Origin: JAXJSP01 sp036310005
GTDB lineage: Bacteria; Bacillota; Clostridia; Oscillospirales; Acutalibacteraceae
Length of the DNA: 61,237 nt
Assembly (NCBI GenBank): GCA_036310005.1
Contig: JAXJSP010000048.1
Location: 1-61,237, forward strand
Direction: 5' to 3'
In this document: piece after piece, positions 35,057-43,883 of the stretch
Layout of the letters: the number at the start of each line of letters is the position of its first letter
Numbering within the stretch: position 1 is the stretch's first letter
The notes under the pieces: model-generated
Database searches by the model: none
What the model saw: only the letters and a program-made list of their open reading frames with translations
What the model was told of the DNA's origin: nothing
Program-made: the position numbers and the translations under genes

Positions 35057-35935
35057 ATGGCTATGAGTATGACAGGCTTCGGCAGAGGCGAAGTCACCGC
35101 AGAAAACATAACTGCCTTAGTCGAAATAAAAAGCGTAAACCACCGTTATTTCGAGTTTAATGTCAGAACACCGAGAGCATACGCCTTTTTAGACGATAAA
35201 TTAAAAACGCTTTGTGCATCAAAAATTTCAAGAGGCAAGGTGGATATGTTTGTATCAATTGATACAACGCAGTTCGGTAATGTTAAAGTAAGCGTTAATA
35301 AACCTTTGTCGCAAGGCTATATCGATGCGATAAGGGAAATTTCTGAAGACAACGGTTTGTCAAAAGATGTTTCCGCCTATTCAATAGCAAGATTACCCGA
35401 AGTGCTTACTCTGACTTATGAAGATGTAGACGAAGACTTAATTTACAACATTGTAAAACAGGCTGCCGATATTGCGCTTGATAAGTTTATTGAAATGCGA
35501 AAAGCAGAGGGCGAGAGATTAAAAGAAGATGTGATTAACCGCGCAAACGGTATTTTAAAAACAGTTGAATTTATAGAAACTCAAAGCCCGAAAACATTAA
35601 GCGCTTATACACAGCGCCTTGAAAAGAAAATGCGTGAAGTTTTAGAGGACAGACAAATTGACGAGGCACGCCTTATAACAGAAACTGCAATATTTGCAGA
35701 TAAAATCGCGGTAGACGAAGAAACCGTAAGGCTTCGCAGTCATATAAAAACATTAAACAAAATGTTTGAAAGCGATGAAGCAATAGGCAGAAAACTCGAT
35801 TTTCTTATTCAGGAAATGAACAGAGAAATAAATACTATCGGATCAAAAGCACAGGATGTGGAAATTGCTCAGAAGGTTGTAGATACAAAAAGTGAAATTG
35901 AAAAAATCCGAGAGCAAATCCAGAACATAGAATAG
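35057..35935 (+). CDS. YicC/YloC family endoribonuclease
   Basis: A 292-residue protein. The N-terminus MTGFGRGE and the motif SVNHRYFEFNVRTPR are family signatures, as is the C-terminal KLDFLIQEMNREINTIGSKA. Start ATG 35057 is chosen because GGAGG (35044-35048) is eight bases upstream, against an in-frame TTG at 35042 that lies on that site. YicC was shown in other bacteria to degrade RNA. It heads the operon with remA and gmk as yloC does in Bacillus. Confidence 0.92.
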   Translation: MAMSMTGFGRGEVTAENITALVEIKSVNHRYFEFNVRTPRAYAFLDDKLKTLCASKISRGKVDMFVSIDTTQFGNVKVSVNKPLSQGYIDAIREISEDNGLSKDVSAYSIARLPEVLTLTYEDVDEDLIYNIVKQAADIALDKFIEMRKAEGERLKEDVINRANGILKTVEFIETQSPKTLSAYTQRLEKKMREVLEDRQIDEARLITETAIFADKIAVDEETVRLRSHIKTLNKMFESDEAIGRKLDFLIQEMNREINTIGSKAQDVEIAQKVVDTKSEIEKIREQIQNIE

Positions 35936-35945
35936 GAGTTGTCAG

Positions 35946-36188
35946 ATGAGATTTGTAAACATCGGATACGGAAATTTAGTATCGGCAGACAGAATAATAG
36001 CAGTTGTCTCAAATGACTCTGCCCCGGTAAAAAGAATTATGAGTTTTGCAAAAGAAAACGGGACGTTAATCGATGCCACCCAAGGCAGAAAAACTCACAG
36101 CGTCATAATTACGGACTCAAATCAGATAATAACAAGTTATCTGACTTGCGAGGCGATTCAAAACAGGGTGGAGGACAAAAATGAATAA
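35946..36188 (+). CDS. remA: RemA-family DNA-binding regulator (DUF370)
   Basis: An 80-residue protein. The start RFVNIGYGNLVSADRIIAVVS and the later DATQGRKTHSVIITDS are the family signature. In Bacillus, RemA activates matrix and osmoprotection genes by wrapping promoter DNA. Its gene position between yicC and gmk matches Bacillus ylzA. It overlaps gmk by eight bases. Confidence 0.93.
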   Translation: MRFVNIGYGNLVSADRIIAVVSNDSAPVKRIMSFAKENGTLIDATQGRKTHSVIITDSNQIITSYLTCEAIQNRVEDKNE

Positions 36189-36732
36189 GGGAAAGGTTTT
36201 TATAGTATCAGGTCCGTCAGGCAGCGGAAAAGATACAATTTTGCGAATATTACTTGAAAATCATCCCGAGATTAAATTTTCGGTATCTTGTGTAACAAGG
36301 AAAAAAAGAGGCATCAAAGCAGAAGACGAAAAATATAATTTTGTCAGCGTTGAAGAGTTTAAGCAAATGATAGAAAATGACGAACTTCTTGAACATAACC
36401 TTTATGTCAATAATTATTACGGAACCCCGAAAAAACCGGTTATGGATGCTTTGAACAACGGACAAACAATGATAATTGAAGTCGATGTAAACGGTGCGTT
36501 TAATATCAAGAAAAACCTCGATGCCGTAAAAACGGTGTTTATTATGCCGCCGTCACTCGAAGAACTTGAAAGAAGACTCAGATACCGCTCAACCGACGAT
36601 GAGCAGACAATTCAAAAAAGAATTGAAGAAGCAAAAAACGAAATTTCAAAATCAGATATGTATGATTATGTAATTGTAAATGACGATGCAAACAAAACTG
36701 CAAAAGAACTTTACAATATAATTAATAAATAA
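36181..36732 (+). CDS. gmk: Guanylate kinase
   Basis: Phosphorylates GMP to GDP with ATP. P-loop SGPSGSGKDT (the last position is Asp, not the more usual Ser/Thr), GMP-binding SCVTRKKR and HNLYVNNYYGTPKKPV, and the lid RLRYRSTDDEQTIQKRIE. The P-loop variation is the only oddity, and the phosphate-binding Lys is present. 183 aa. It starts inside the remA end. Confidence 0.94.
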   Translation: MNKGKVFIVSGPSGSGKDTILRILLENHPEIKFSVSCVTRKKRGIKAEDEKYNFVSVEEFKQMIENDELLEHNLYVNNYYGTPKKPVMDALNNGQTMIIEVDVNGAFNIKKNLDAVKTVFIMPPSLEELERRLRYRSTDDEQTIQKRIEEAKNEISKSDMYDYVIVNDDANKTAKELYNIINK

Positions 36733-36760
36733 ATTCCAATAAATTCATGAGGTGAAAATT

Positions 36761-36943
36761 ATGTTAAATCCGGCAATAGGAGAATTAATTAAAAAGTATG
36801 ACAGTCGTTATAAACTTGTGCACGATGTTGCAAACAGAGCAAGAAAGATTGCTCAAAAAGCAGAGGAAAACAATGAAATTTTAGTAGAAAAAACCGTATC
36901 TCTTGCGATAAATGAAATCTGTGCCGAAATGAAGGATGAATAA
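36761..36943 (+). CDS. rpoZ: RNA polymerase omega subunit
   Basis: A 60-residue protein with the omega signature SRYKLVHDVANRARKIAQKAEE and the tail KTVSLAINEI. It aids RNA polymerase assembly. ATG 36761 is used because GAGGTG (36749-36754) lies six bases upstream; the upstream in-frame GTG is part of that site. It follows gmk as in Bacillus; coaBC, the usual next gene, is missing. Confidence 0.93.
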   Translation: MLNPAIGELIKKYDSRYKLVHDVANRARKIAQKAEENNEILVEKTVSLAINEICAEMKDE

Positions 36944-36980
36944 TTTAATCTAAAAATTATTTTAGGGGGGGCTTGTTTGA

Positions 36981-39431
36981 ATGAGAAATGCACTTGTTGC
37001 AACAGTTGCAGTAGAGGGTACCGTTTTTCATTTTGACAAGCCCTACGATTATTTAGTAACAGACAATTTAAGAGACGATATCAAACCCGGTTGCAGAGTT
37101 ATGGTGCCTTTCGGAACGGGCAACCGTAAAAGACAGGCGATGGTGCTTGAAATTAAACAGTCAAGCGAGTTTAATAAGTTAAAACCGATAGTGTCTTTAA
37201 TCGATAAAAAGCCGATACTCACAAAAGAAATGTTAAGCCTTGCCGAGTGGATGAAAGAGCATTTGTTTTGCACTTATTACGATGCTTTTAAACCGATGCT
37301 GCCCGCAGGCATTAATGTCAGAATTATTGAGTCATACAGAATAAGCGAAAAATTTGATATAAACGAAATTGATAATTATTCGCACGATGAAGCATTGATA
37401 TTAAAAGTGCTTTATAATTCAAAGGGAACGGTTGAAAAAGATAAACTATTATCAGCAGTACAGTTAAATTCCGATACAAAAATACTTGAAGAATTATCAC
37501 AAAAAGGCTTAATATTAAGAACTGATGATGCAGTAAGAAAAATTAACGACGCAACAATCAAAATGATTAAGGTAAACAGCTTAGTTGCAAACAACAGACC
37601 TTTGACTTTAAAACAGAAAACAATAGTTGAATTTGTTGAACTTGCAGGCTCTGCCTCGGTTAAAGAAGTCTGCTATTTTACAGGTTGTGCGCCTGCTACC
37701 ATTACAAATATGGTAAAAAAAGATTTGCTTATCCGCTATGATAATATCGTTTACAGAAACCCGTATAACATTTCGGGCGAAGGAAATAAATCAGAGATTA
37801 ATTTAACCGAAAATCAAAATACCGCTTATGAAAAGTTAAGGCAACTGTATTTGTCGGATAAAGGTGCAGCCGCTTTGCTTTACGGTGTCACGGGCAGCGG
37901 AAAAACAAGCGTGTTTATGAAACTTGTCGACGATGCTTTTAATGATAATAAAGGCTCTATCGTTATGGTGCCTGAAATTTCTCTGACACCGCAGACTTTA
38001 AGCCTTTTTCATAATCGTTACGCAGGTAAGGTCGCGGTATTTCATTCGGCTATGTCGCTCGGTCAGAGAATGGACGAGTGGAAAAGAGTCAAAAACGGTG
38101 ATGCCTTGGTCGCAATAGGCACAAGAAGTGCTGTGTTTGCTCCGTTTGATAATCTCGGTGTTATTATTATGGACGAGGAGCAGGAACACACTTATAAATC
38201 GGAACAAACCCCGCGCTTTCATGCAAGAGATATTGCAAGATTCAGATGCGCCTATTCATCGGCTTTGCTTGTTTTGTCATCGGCAACTCCGTCAATAGAA
38301 ACATACAGCGCCGCAAAAGAGGGCAGATACCACCTGTGTACTCTGACACAGCGCTACGGTAATGCATCATTACCTATGGTACATACTGTCGATATGCGCG
38401 AAGAAATAAAACAGGGAAATAAAAGTATTTTCAGCAATTTTTTAGTCGACAGATTAACAAAAAACTTAAATGAAAATAAACAGTCAATCTTGCTTTTAAA
38501 CAGACGGGGACATAATACATTTATATCGTGTTCATACTGCGGCAACGTAGTAACCTGTCCTAACTGCTCAATATCTTTGACTTATCACTCTGCAAACGAC
38601 AGATTAATGTGTCACTACTGCGGTTATTCGGAGCCGAATATAAAAAAATGCAAAGTGTGTTCAAGCGAGCATATCCGCCTGTCGGGAGAAGGTACGCAAA
38701 AAGCAGAACAGGAACTGAAATTGCTCTTTCCTACCGCAAGAGTGCTGCGTATGGATGCCGACAGTACACTCGCAAGGAATTCTTATGAAGAAAACTTAAC
38801 CCGTTTTGCAAACAAAGATTACGATATTATGCTCGGCACACAAATGGTCGCAAAAGGACTCAATTTTCCGGATGTAACCTTGGTGGGAGTACTTAATGCC
38901 GATGCATCTTTGTATTCTGAGGACTTTAAGGCGTTTGAGCGGACGTTTTCGCTTTTAACACAGGTTGTAGGTCGCTCGGGCAGAGGAGATAAAAAAGGCG
39001 AAGCGGTAATTCAGACTTATACACCGGAAAACGAGATTATCAGCCTTGCGGCAAAACAGGACTATGACTCGTTTTACGATGAAGAAATTTTAACAAGAAA
39101 GATTATGACCTATCCGCCTTATTGTTCAATGTGCCTTGTCGGTGTTTCGGGAGGAGTTTTGTCAGAGGTCAAAGATGTTGTGACAAGATTTCTTGATGCG
39201 TTGAGAAAAGAAAACGAACGCACTCCCGAGGTCAAAATGATAGTGCTCGGACCGTCTTGCGCAAACAAACCGAAACTTGGCGGCAAATTCAGATATAGAC
39301 TTATTATTAAAGTTAAAAATAATAAAGATTTCAGATTAATGATGAAAAAGGTTTTGTGTGATTTTTCAAAAACTTATAACAGAAAAACCGTAAATCTTTT
39401 TGTTGATATTAATCCGGAATATGTATTTTAG
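36981..39431 (+). CDS. priA: Primosomal protein N' (replication restart helicase)
   Basis: 3'-5' DNA helicase that restarts collapsed replication forks. Walker A is GVTGSGKTS, Walker B DEEQEHTYK, with ARFHARDIARFR; two zinc sites appear as CSYC, CPNC, CHYC and CKVC. The N-terminal DNA-binding domain begins with VAVEGTVFHFDKPYDYLV. C-terminal helicase motifs include GTQMVAKGLNFP and QVVGRSGRG. 816 aa, full length. Confidence 0.96.
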   Translation: MRNALVATVAVEGTVFHFDKPYDYLVTDNLRDDIKPGCRVMVPFGTGNRKRQAMVLEIKQSSEFNKLKPIVSLIDKKPILTKEMLSLAEWMKEHLFCTYYDAFKPMLPAGINVRIIESYRISEKFDINEIDNYSHDEALILKVLYNSKGTVEKDKLLSAVQLNSDTKILEELSQKGLILRTDDAVRKINDATIKMIKVNSLVANNRPLTLKQKTIVEFVELAGSASVKEVCYFTGCAPATITNMVKKDLLIRYDNIVYRNPYNISGEGNKSEINLTENQNTAYEKLRQLYLSDKGAAALLYGVTGSGKTSVFMKLVDDAFNDNKGSIVMVPEISLTPQTLSLFHNRYAGKVAVFHSAMSLGQRMDEWKRVKNGDALVAIGTRSAVFAPFDNLGVIIMDEEQEHTYKSEQTPRFHARDIARFRCAYSSALLVLSSATPSIETYSAAKEGRYHLCTLTQRYGNASLPMVHTVDMREEIKQGNKSIFSNFLVDRLTKNLNENKQSILLLNRRGHNTFISCSYCGNVVTCPNCSISLTYHSANDRLMCHYCGYSEPNIKKCKVCSSEHIRLSGEGTQKAEQELKLLFPTARVLRMDADSTLARNSYEENLTRFANKDYDIMLGTQMVAKGLNFPDVTLVGVLNADASLYSEDFKAFERTFSLLTQVVGRSGRGDKKGEAVIQTYTPENEIISLAAKQDYDSFYDEEILTRKIMTYPPYCSMCLVGVSGGVLSEVKDVVTRFLDALRKENERTPEVKMIVLGPSCANKPKLGGKFRYRLIIKVKNNKDFRLMMKKVLCDFSKTYNRKTVNLFVDINPEYVF

Positions 39432-39440
39432 GAGATAAAA

Positions 39441-39905
39441 ATGGCCATTAGAAATGTTGTAAAAGAGGGCGATGAGGTACTTAAAAAGGTATCTCGCCCT
39501 GTCGAAAAATTTGATGAAAAATTACACACCTTGCTCGACGATATGGCAGAAACTATGTACAGTCTGGACGGTGCGGGACTTGCGGCAGTCCAGGTAGGTA
39601 TTTTGCGCAGAGTGGTTGTAATTGATGTGGGCGACGGTTTAATCGAACTTGTAAACCCGAAAATTATTAAACAAAGCGGTAAACAAAACGAAACCGAAGG
39701 CTGTCTTTCGTGCCCGGGCAAGTGGGGAATAACACAGCGGCCGATGAAAGTAACGGTTGAAGCGCAAAACCGATTCGGCGAAAAAATCAAGGTGTCGGGC
39801 GAACAACTTAAAGCACGCGCCTTGTGTCATGAACTTGACCATTTAGACGGACATCTTTTCCTTGAAAAATGTGTCAGAATGTTAAGTCCGGAGGAAATGA
39901 ATTGA
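39441..39905 (+). CDS. def: Peptide deformylase
   Basis: Removes the formyl group from initiator methionine. All three motifs are intact: GAGLAAVQVG, EGCLSCPG (metal Cys) and HELDHLDGH (HExxH). 154 aa, the short class. The GGAG site overlaps the priA stop. It is coupled to fmt by a four-base overlap. Confidence 0.95.
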   Translation: MAIRNVVKEGDEVLKKVSRPVEKFDEKLHTLLDDMAETMYSLDGAGLAAVQVGILRRVVVIDVGDGLIELVNPKIIKQSGKQNETEGCLSCPGKWGITQRPMKVTVEAQNRFGEKIKVSGEQLKARALCHELDHLDGHLFLEKCVRMLSPEEMN

Positions 39906-40831
39906 ACATAGTTTTTATGGGCACACCCGATTTTGCGGTAGGTTGCCTTGAAAGTATAATAAATTCAAATCATACAGTAAAAGCAGTATTTTCACAGCCT
40001 GATAAACCGGTGGGAAGAAAACAGATTTTAACCCCGCCGGCAGTAAAACAGTTTGCACAGGAGAACAATATACCCGTTTATCAGCCTGAAACCTTAAAAG
40101 ACGGTGCTGCAAAAAAAATTATAGAAGAAATTAACCCCGATTGTGTTGTGGTCGTAGCATACGGTAAACTCATTCCCGAAAGTATGCTCGCTTTTCCGAA
40201 ATACGGTTATGTCAATGTGCACGCCTCCCTCTTGCCCGAATACAGAGGCTCTGCGCCGATTCAGTGGGCAATAGTAAACGGAGAAGAAAAAACAGGCGTT
40301 ACTACCATGCAACTTGATAAAGGTATGGACACAGGCGATATTTTAGAAGCAAAAGAACTTTTAATTGATAAAGACGAAACTGCGGGAGAACTTTTTGAGC
40401 GGCTCTCAAAACTCGGTGCATCTCTTATAATTTCTACTCTTGATAAACTTGAAAAAGGCGAAATTACTCCGATAAAACAGGATGAAAGTAAAGCCACCTA
40501 TGCAAAGATTATCTGTAAAGAAATGGCGCTTATTGATTTTAATAATACCGCAACCGATATCAATAATTTAATAAGAGGGTTTAATCCCTGGCCTGTCGCA
40601 TATACAGTATATAATTCAAAACGCATCAAGATTTTTAAAGCGGAAGTTACAACTTCAAAAGGCGAGCAGCCGGGCACAGTCATTGAAAACAGCGGCAAAT
40701 TAACAGTAGCCTGCAAAGATAATACAGCCTTGAATATATCGCAGCTTCAGATTGAAGGCGCAAAGAGAATGAACATAGCAGATTTTTTAAAGGGCAATAA
40801 AATTCCCCTTAATATAAAACTCGGTTTGTAA
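39902..40831 (+). CDS. fmt: Methionyl-tRNA formyltransferase
   Basis: Formylates Met-tRNAfMet with 10-formyltetrahydrofolate. The protein begins NIVFMGTPDFAVGCLES; the active site is VVVAYGKLIP, HASLLPEYRGSAPIQWAI, and the Asp in QLDKGMDTGDIL. The start is TTG 39902 (TTGA overlap with the def stop), seven bases after GGAGG (39890-39894). 309 aa, normal. It is the functional partner of def. Confidence 0.95.
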   Translation: MNIVFMGTPDFAVGCLESIINSNHTVKAVFSQPDKPVGRKQILTPPAVKQFAQENNIPVYQPETLKDGAAKKIIEEINPDCVVVVAYGKLIPESMLAFPKYGYVNVHASLLPEYRGSAPIQWAIVNGEEKTGVTTMQLDKGMDTGDILEAKELLIDKDETAGELFERLSKLGASLIISTLDKLEKGEITPIKQDESKATYAKIICKEMALIDFNNTATDINNLIRGFNPWPVAYTVYNSKRIKIFKAEVTTSKGEQPGTVIENSGKLTVACKDNTALNISQLQIEGAKRMNIADFLKGNKIPLNIKLGL

Positions 40832-40834
40832 ATT

Positions 40835-42046
40835 ATGAGTAATTTAAGAAAAATCGCATTAAATGCGCTCATTAAAGTAGACGAGGGCGGGTTTTCAACC
40901 ATAGTATTAGATAACGCTTTAAACGAAAGTGAACTCAACGATAATGATAAGGCACTTGCAAGCAATATTTTTTACGGTGTGTGCGAGAGAAAACTAACGC
41001 TTGAGTTTTATCTGAATAAGTATTTAAAAAAGCCTGTCAATACATTACCGAATTTTGTAAGATTTGCACTTTTAATCGGCGCATATCAGATAATTTATCT
41101 TGAAAAAATTCCTTCTTTTGCCGCAGTAAACGAGAGTGTGAATTTAGTTGCAAAATCTAAATTTTCAGGCTTTAAATCGCTTGTAAACGCAGTACTGAGG
41201 AATTTAGAAAGAAACGGGACAGAGGAAATTGACGAAAATAATTTAAGTGTAAAGTATTCCGTTGATGAAAGTATTGCAAATGCACTTGTAAACGATTACT
41301 CTCTGCCTGTTGCAAAAGATATTTTAAATTCCGCTTTAATGCGCCCTGATATTTATGTAAGAAAAAACATTTTAAAAGAGGGCGAAATCAAGGGCGAAAA
41401 AACCGACCTTGAAAACTGCTATATCATAAAAGGCGCAGTTGAAAAAACGCAAGGGTATAAAGAGGGCGTATTTTATGTACAGGATAAATCAAGTCAACTC
41501 TGCTGTGCTTTTTTAAACGCACAAAAAACCGATGATGTTTTGGATGTCTGCGCAGCACCGGGAGGTAAAAGTTTTACCATATCTCAAAACGCAAAAAGCG
41601 TAACTTCCTGTGATATACATCCCCACAGAGTAGAACTGATTAAAAAAGGCGCAAACAGGCTCGGCATAAAAAATATAACCACCATAGTAAACGATGCACA
41701 AAAATTTAACGAAAAATTACCTTTGTTTGATAAGGTGCTTTGCGATGTTCCGTGTTCGGGTATAGGCGTTATGAGAAGAAAACCCGATATTAAATATAAA
41801 AAGATAGACGATTTAGACTCATTGTGCCGGGTTCAGTATAATATCTTGCAGACTTCAAGCAGATATTTAAAACAATCAGGAGAAATAGTATATTCAACCT
41901 GTACCTTGCTTAAAAGAGAAAACGAAGATATAGTAAATAAATTTTTGTCGGAAAATAAGCAGTTTAGTTTAGTTGAAATGAAAACCCTGTTACCGTGCGA
42001 AAATGTTACAGACGGTTTTTTTATGGCAAAAATGATAAGGAGATAA
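40835..42046 (+). CDS. rsmB: 16S rRNA (cytosine-967-C5)-methyltransferase
   Basis: SAM-dependent methyltransferase with an N-terminal NusB-like RNA-binding domain (residues 1-140) and a C-terminal NOP2/Sun domain. SAM motif DVCAAPGGKSF, catalytic cysteine pair in DVPCSGIGVM and VYSTCTLLKREN. The final AKMIRR is usual. 403 aa. It follows fmt after three bases and precedes rlmN after three, as in Bacillus. Confidence 0.94.
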   Translation: MSNLRKIALNALIKVDEGGFSTIVLDNALNESELNDNDKALASNIFYGVCERKLTLEFYLNKYLKKPVNTLPNFVRFALLIGAYQIIYLEKIPSFAAVNESVNLVAKSKFSGFKSLVNAVLRNLERNGTEEIDENNLSVKYSVDESIANALVNDYSLPVAKDILNSALMRPDIYVRKNILKEGEIKGEKTDLENCYIIKGAVEKTQGYKEGVFYVQDKSSQLCCAFLNAQKTDDVLDVCAAPGGKSFTISQNAKSVTSCDIHPHRVELIKKGANRLGIKNITTIVNDAQKFNEKLPLFDKVLCDVPCSGIGVMRRKPDIKYKKIDDLDSLCRVQYNILQTSSRYLKQSGEIVYSTCTLLKRENEDIVNKFLSENKQFSLVEMKTLLPCENVTDGFFMAKMIRR

Positions 42047-42049
42047 ATT

Positions 42050-43078
42050 TTGAACAAGCCGGATTTATTAAGTCTTAATTTTGATGAAGTAAAAAATCTG
42101 ATTTCACTCTCGGGCGAAGCCGATTATAAAGCAAAACAGGTGTATTTATGGGCAAGAAAAGGAATAGACAGTTTTGATGAAATGTCAAATGTGTCAAAAT
42201 CTTTGCGAGAAAAATTAGAGGGAAATACATATCTGGCTACTGTCCGAATTGAAAGAAAATTCGTATCAAAAATCGACGGTACCGTCAAATATCTTTTTAA
42301 ACTCTCGGACGGTGCTTTTATAGAGGGCGTGCTTATGAAATATAAACACGGTTATTCAATGTGCATTTCCTCGCAGGTCGGTTGCAGAATGGGCTGCAAC
42401 TTTTGTGCTTCAACTCTTCTCGGACTTGAAAGAAATCTGACAGCGGGAGAAATGTTAGGCCAGATTATTAAAGCGCAAAACGATAATAATATCCGCATTT
42501 CAAATATTGTATTAATGGGCATGGGAGAGCCTCTTGATAACTTTGATAATGTGCTTCGCTTTTTAGAACTTGTTTCGGATAAAGACGGGCTTTCCGTAGG
42601 ACACAGACATATTTCACTTTCCACTTGCGGCAGAGTGGACGGTATATATAAACTGCTTGAATATAATTTGCAGATTACTTTGTCCGTGTCGCTTCACGCC
42701 CCGTTTGACGATATGAGAACAGGTATGATGCCGATAAATAAAAAATATAATATAGAAAAATTGCTTTGTGCTTGTAAAGACTATACAGATAAAACACACC
42801 GCAGAATTTCTTTTGAGTATTCTCTTATTGAGGGACTAAACGACACAAAAGAATGTGCGCAAAAACTCGCATTTTTATTAAAAGGAATTTTATGCCATGT
42901 TAATTTGATTCCGATTAACGAGGTAAAAGAAAGAGAATATAAAAAATCAAAAAATGTATATAATTTTCAAAAAATGCTTACGGAAAAAGGAATTAACGCA
43001 ACAGTACGCAGAACATTGGGTTCTGATATTGATGCGTCTTGCGGACAGTTAAGACAACGCATAAAAAATGAATTGTAA
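42050..43078 (+). CDS. rlmN: Dual-specificity 23S rRNA A2503 / tRNA A37 C2-methyltransferase
   Basis: Radical SAM enzyme. The 4Fe-4S motif is CRMGCNFCAST (CxxxCxxC), and the conserved C-terminal Cys is in DASCGQLR. Other signatures are GMGEPLDNFDNV and the SLHAPFDDMRTGMMPINKKY stretch. Start TTG 42050 has AAGGAGAT (42038-42045) nearby. 342 aa, full size. A promoter for the next gene overlaps its stop. Confidence 0.96.
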   Translation: MNKPDLLSLNFDEVKNLISLSGEADYKAKQVYLWARKGIDSFDEMSNVSKSLREKLEGNTYLATVRIERKFVSKIDGTVKYLFKLSDGAFIEGVLMKYKHGYSMCISSQVGCRMGCNFCASTLLGLERNLTAGEMLGQIIKAQNDNNIRISNIVLMGMGEPLDNFDNVLRFLELVSDKDGLSVGHRHISLSTCGRVDGIYKLLEYNLQITLSVSLHAPFDDMRTGMMPINKKYNIEKLLCACKDYTDKTHRRISFEYSLIEGLNDTKECAQKLAFLLKGILCHVNLIPINEVKEREYKKSKNVYNFQKMLTEKGINATVRRTLGSDIDASCGQLRQRIKNEL

Positions 43079-43101
43079 ATAAATTATATAGGTAGTATAA
43101 T
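43073..43101 (+). promoter_or_regulatory. Internal promoter before prpC-prkC
   Basis: TTGTAA (43073-43078), 17-base spacer, TATAAT (43096-43101), overlapping the rlmN stop codon. Confidence 0.6.
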
Positions 43102-43135
43102 GAGAATAAGTAAGACTTAAAGGAGGTGCCGATTT

Positions 43136-43864
43136 TTGAGAATAGTAAGCAAAACAGACAAGGGTAAAACAAGGCGTTCAAATCAGGATGCTTATGCTAC
43201 GGGCGAACTTTGTGAATCAATGAGTTGGGCAGTTGTCTGCGACGGAATGGGCGGTGTTCAGGGCGGAAATGTAGCGGCGGTTACAACCGTAAAAGCCATG
43301 AGCGAACACATAAGTAACTCTTTTAGAGAGGGGATGAGTTCAGCTTCAATTCGTATAATGCTCGAATCGGCAATAACAGCCGCAAATATAGATGTGTATG
43401 ATTTAGCACAGAGCGCTGAAACCTTAAAGGGCATGGGAACAACAATAGTTGCGTGCGTGATTAAAGACGCGATAGCCCATATTGTCCATGTCGGCGACTC
43501 AAGAGCATATCTTGTAAGCGAAAGCAAAGTTAAACAGATTACAAAAGACCATTCTTTGGTTCAAAGTTTGATAGACCAAGGAAAAATTACCGAGCAAGAA
43601 GCCTTAAATCACCCGCAGAAAAATATTATTACACGCGCTCTCGGTGTTGAGGACAGAGTCCTTGCCGACTATGACGAGGTGGTGCTTGGCGAGGGTGAGT
43701 CAATTATGATTTGTACCGACGGACTTACAAATTGCGTTGATTCGGAAGAACTGCTTTCAATAGTCAAGAATAACAAATTTTATGATTATCCGGACTTGCT
43801 TGTAAAACAGGCAAATAAAAACGGTGGCACTGATAATATAACGGTAGTATTTTTATCGCTTTAA
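43136..43864 (+). CDS. prpC: PP2C-type serine/threonine phosphatase (PrpC/Stp)
   Basis: Metal-dependent phosphatase that reverses phosphorylation by the PASTA kinase encoded next. Metal-ligand motifs: VCDGMGGVQGG (DGxGG), HVGDSRAYL, ICTDGLTN and GGTDNITVV (DN). 242 aa. Start TTG 43136 with AGGAGGTG upstream. The phosphatase-kinase pair is coupled by a 20-base gap. Confidence 0.96.
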   Translation: MRIVSKTDKGKTRRSNQDAYATGELCESMSWAVVCDGMGGVQGGNVAAVTTVKAMSEHISNSFREGMSSASIRIMLESAITAANIDVYDLAQSAETLKGMGTTIVACVIKDAIAHIVHVGDSRAYLVSESKVKQITKDHSLVQSLIDQGKITEQEALNHPQKNIITRALGVEDRVLADYDEVVLGEGESIMICTDGLTNCVDSEELLSIVKNNKFYDYPDLLVKQANKNGGTDNITVVFLSL

Positions 43865-43883
43865 TATATAAGGAGAAAATATA

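Noticed and set aside
36981..39431. Frameshift or truncation in priA
   Set aside because: The 816-residue frame is continuous with all helicase and zinc motifs present.
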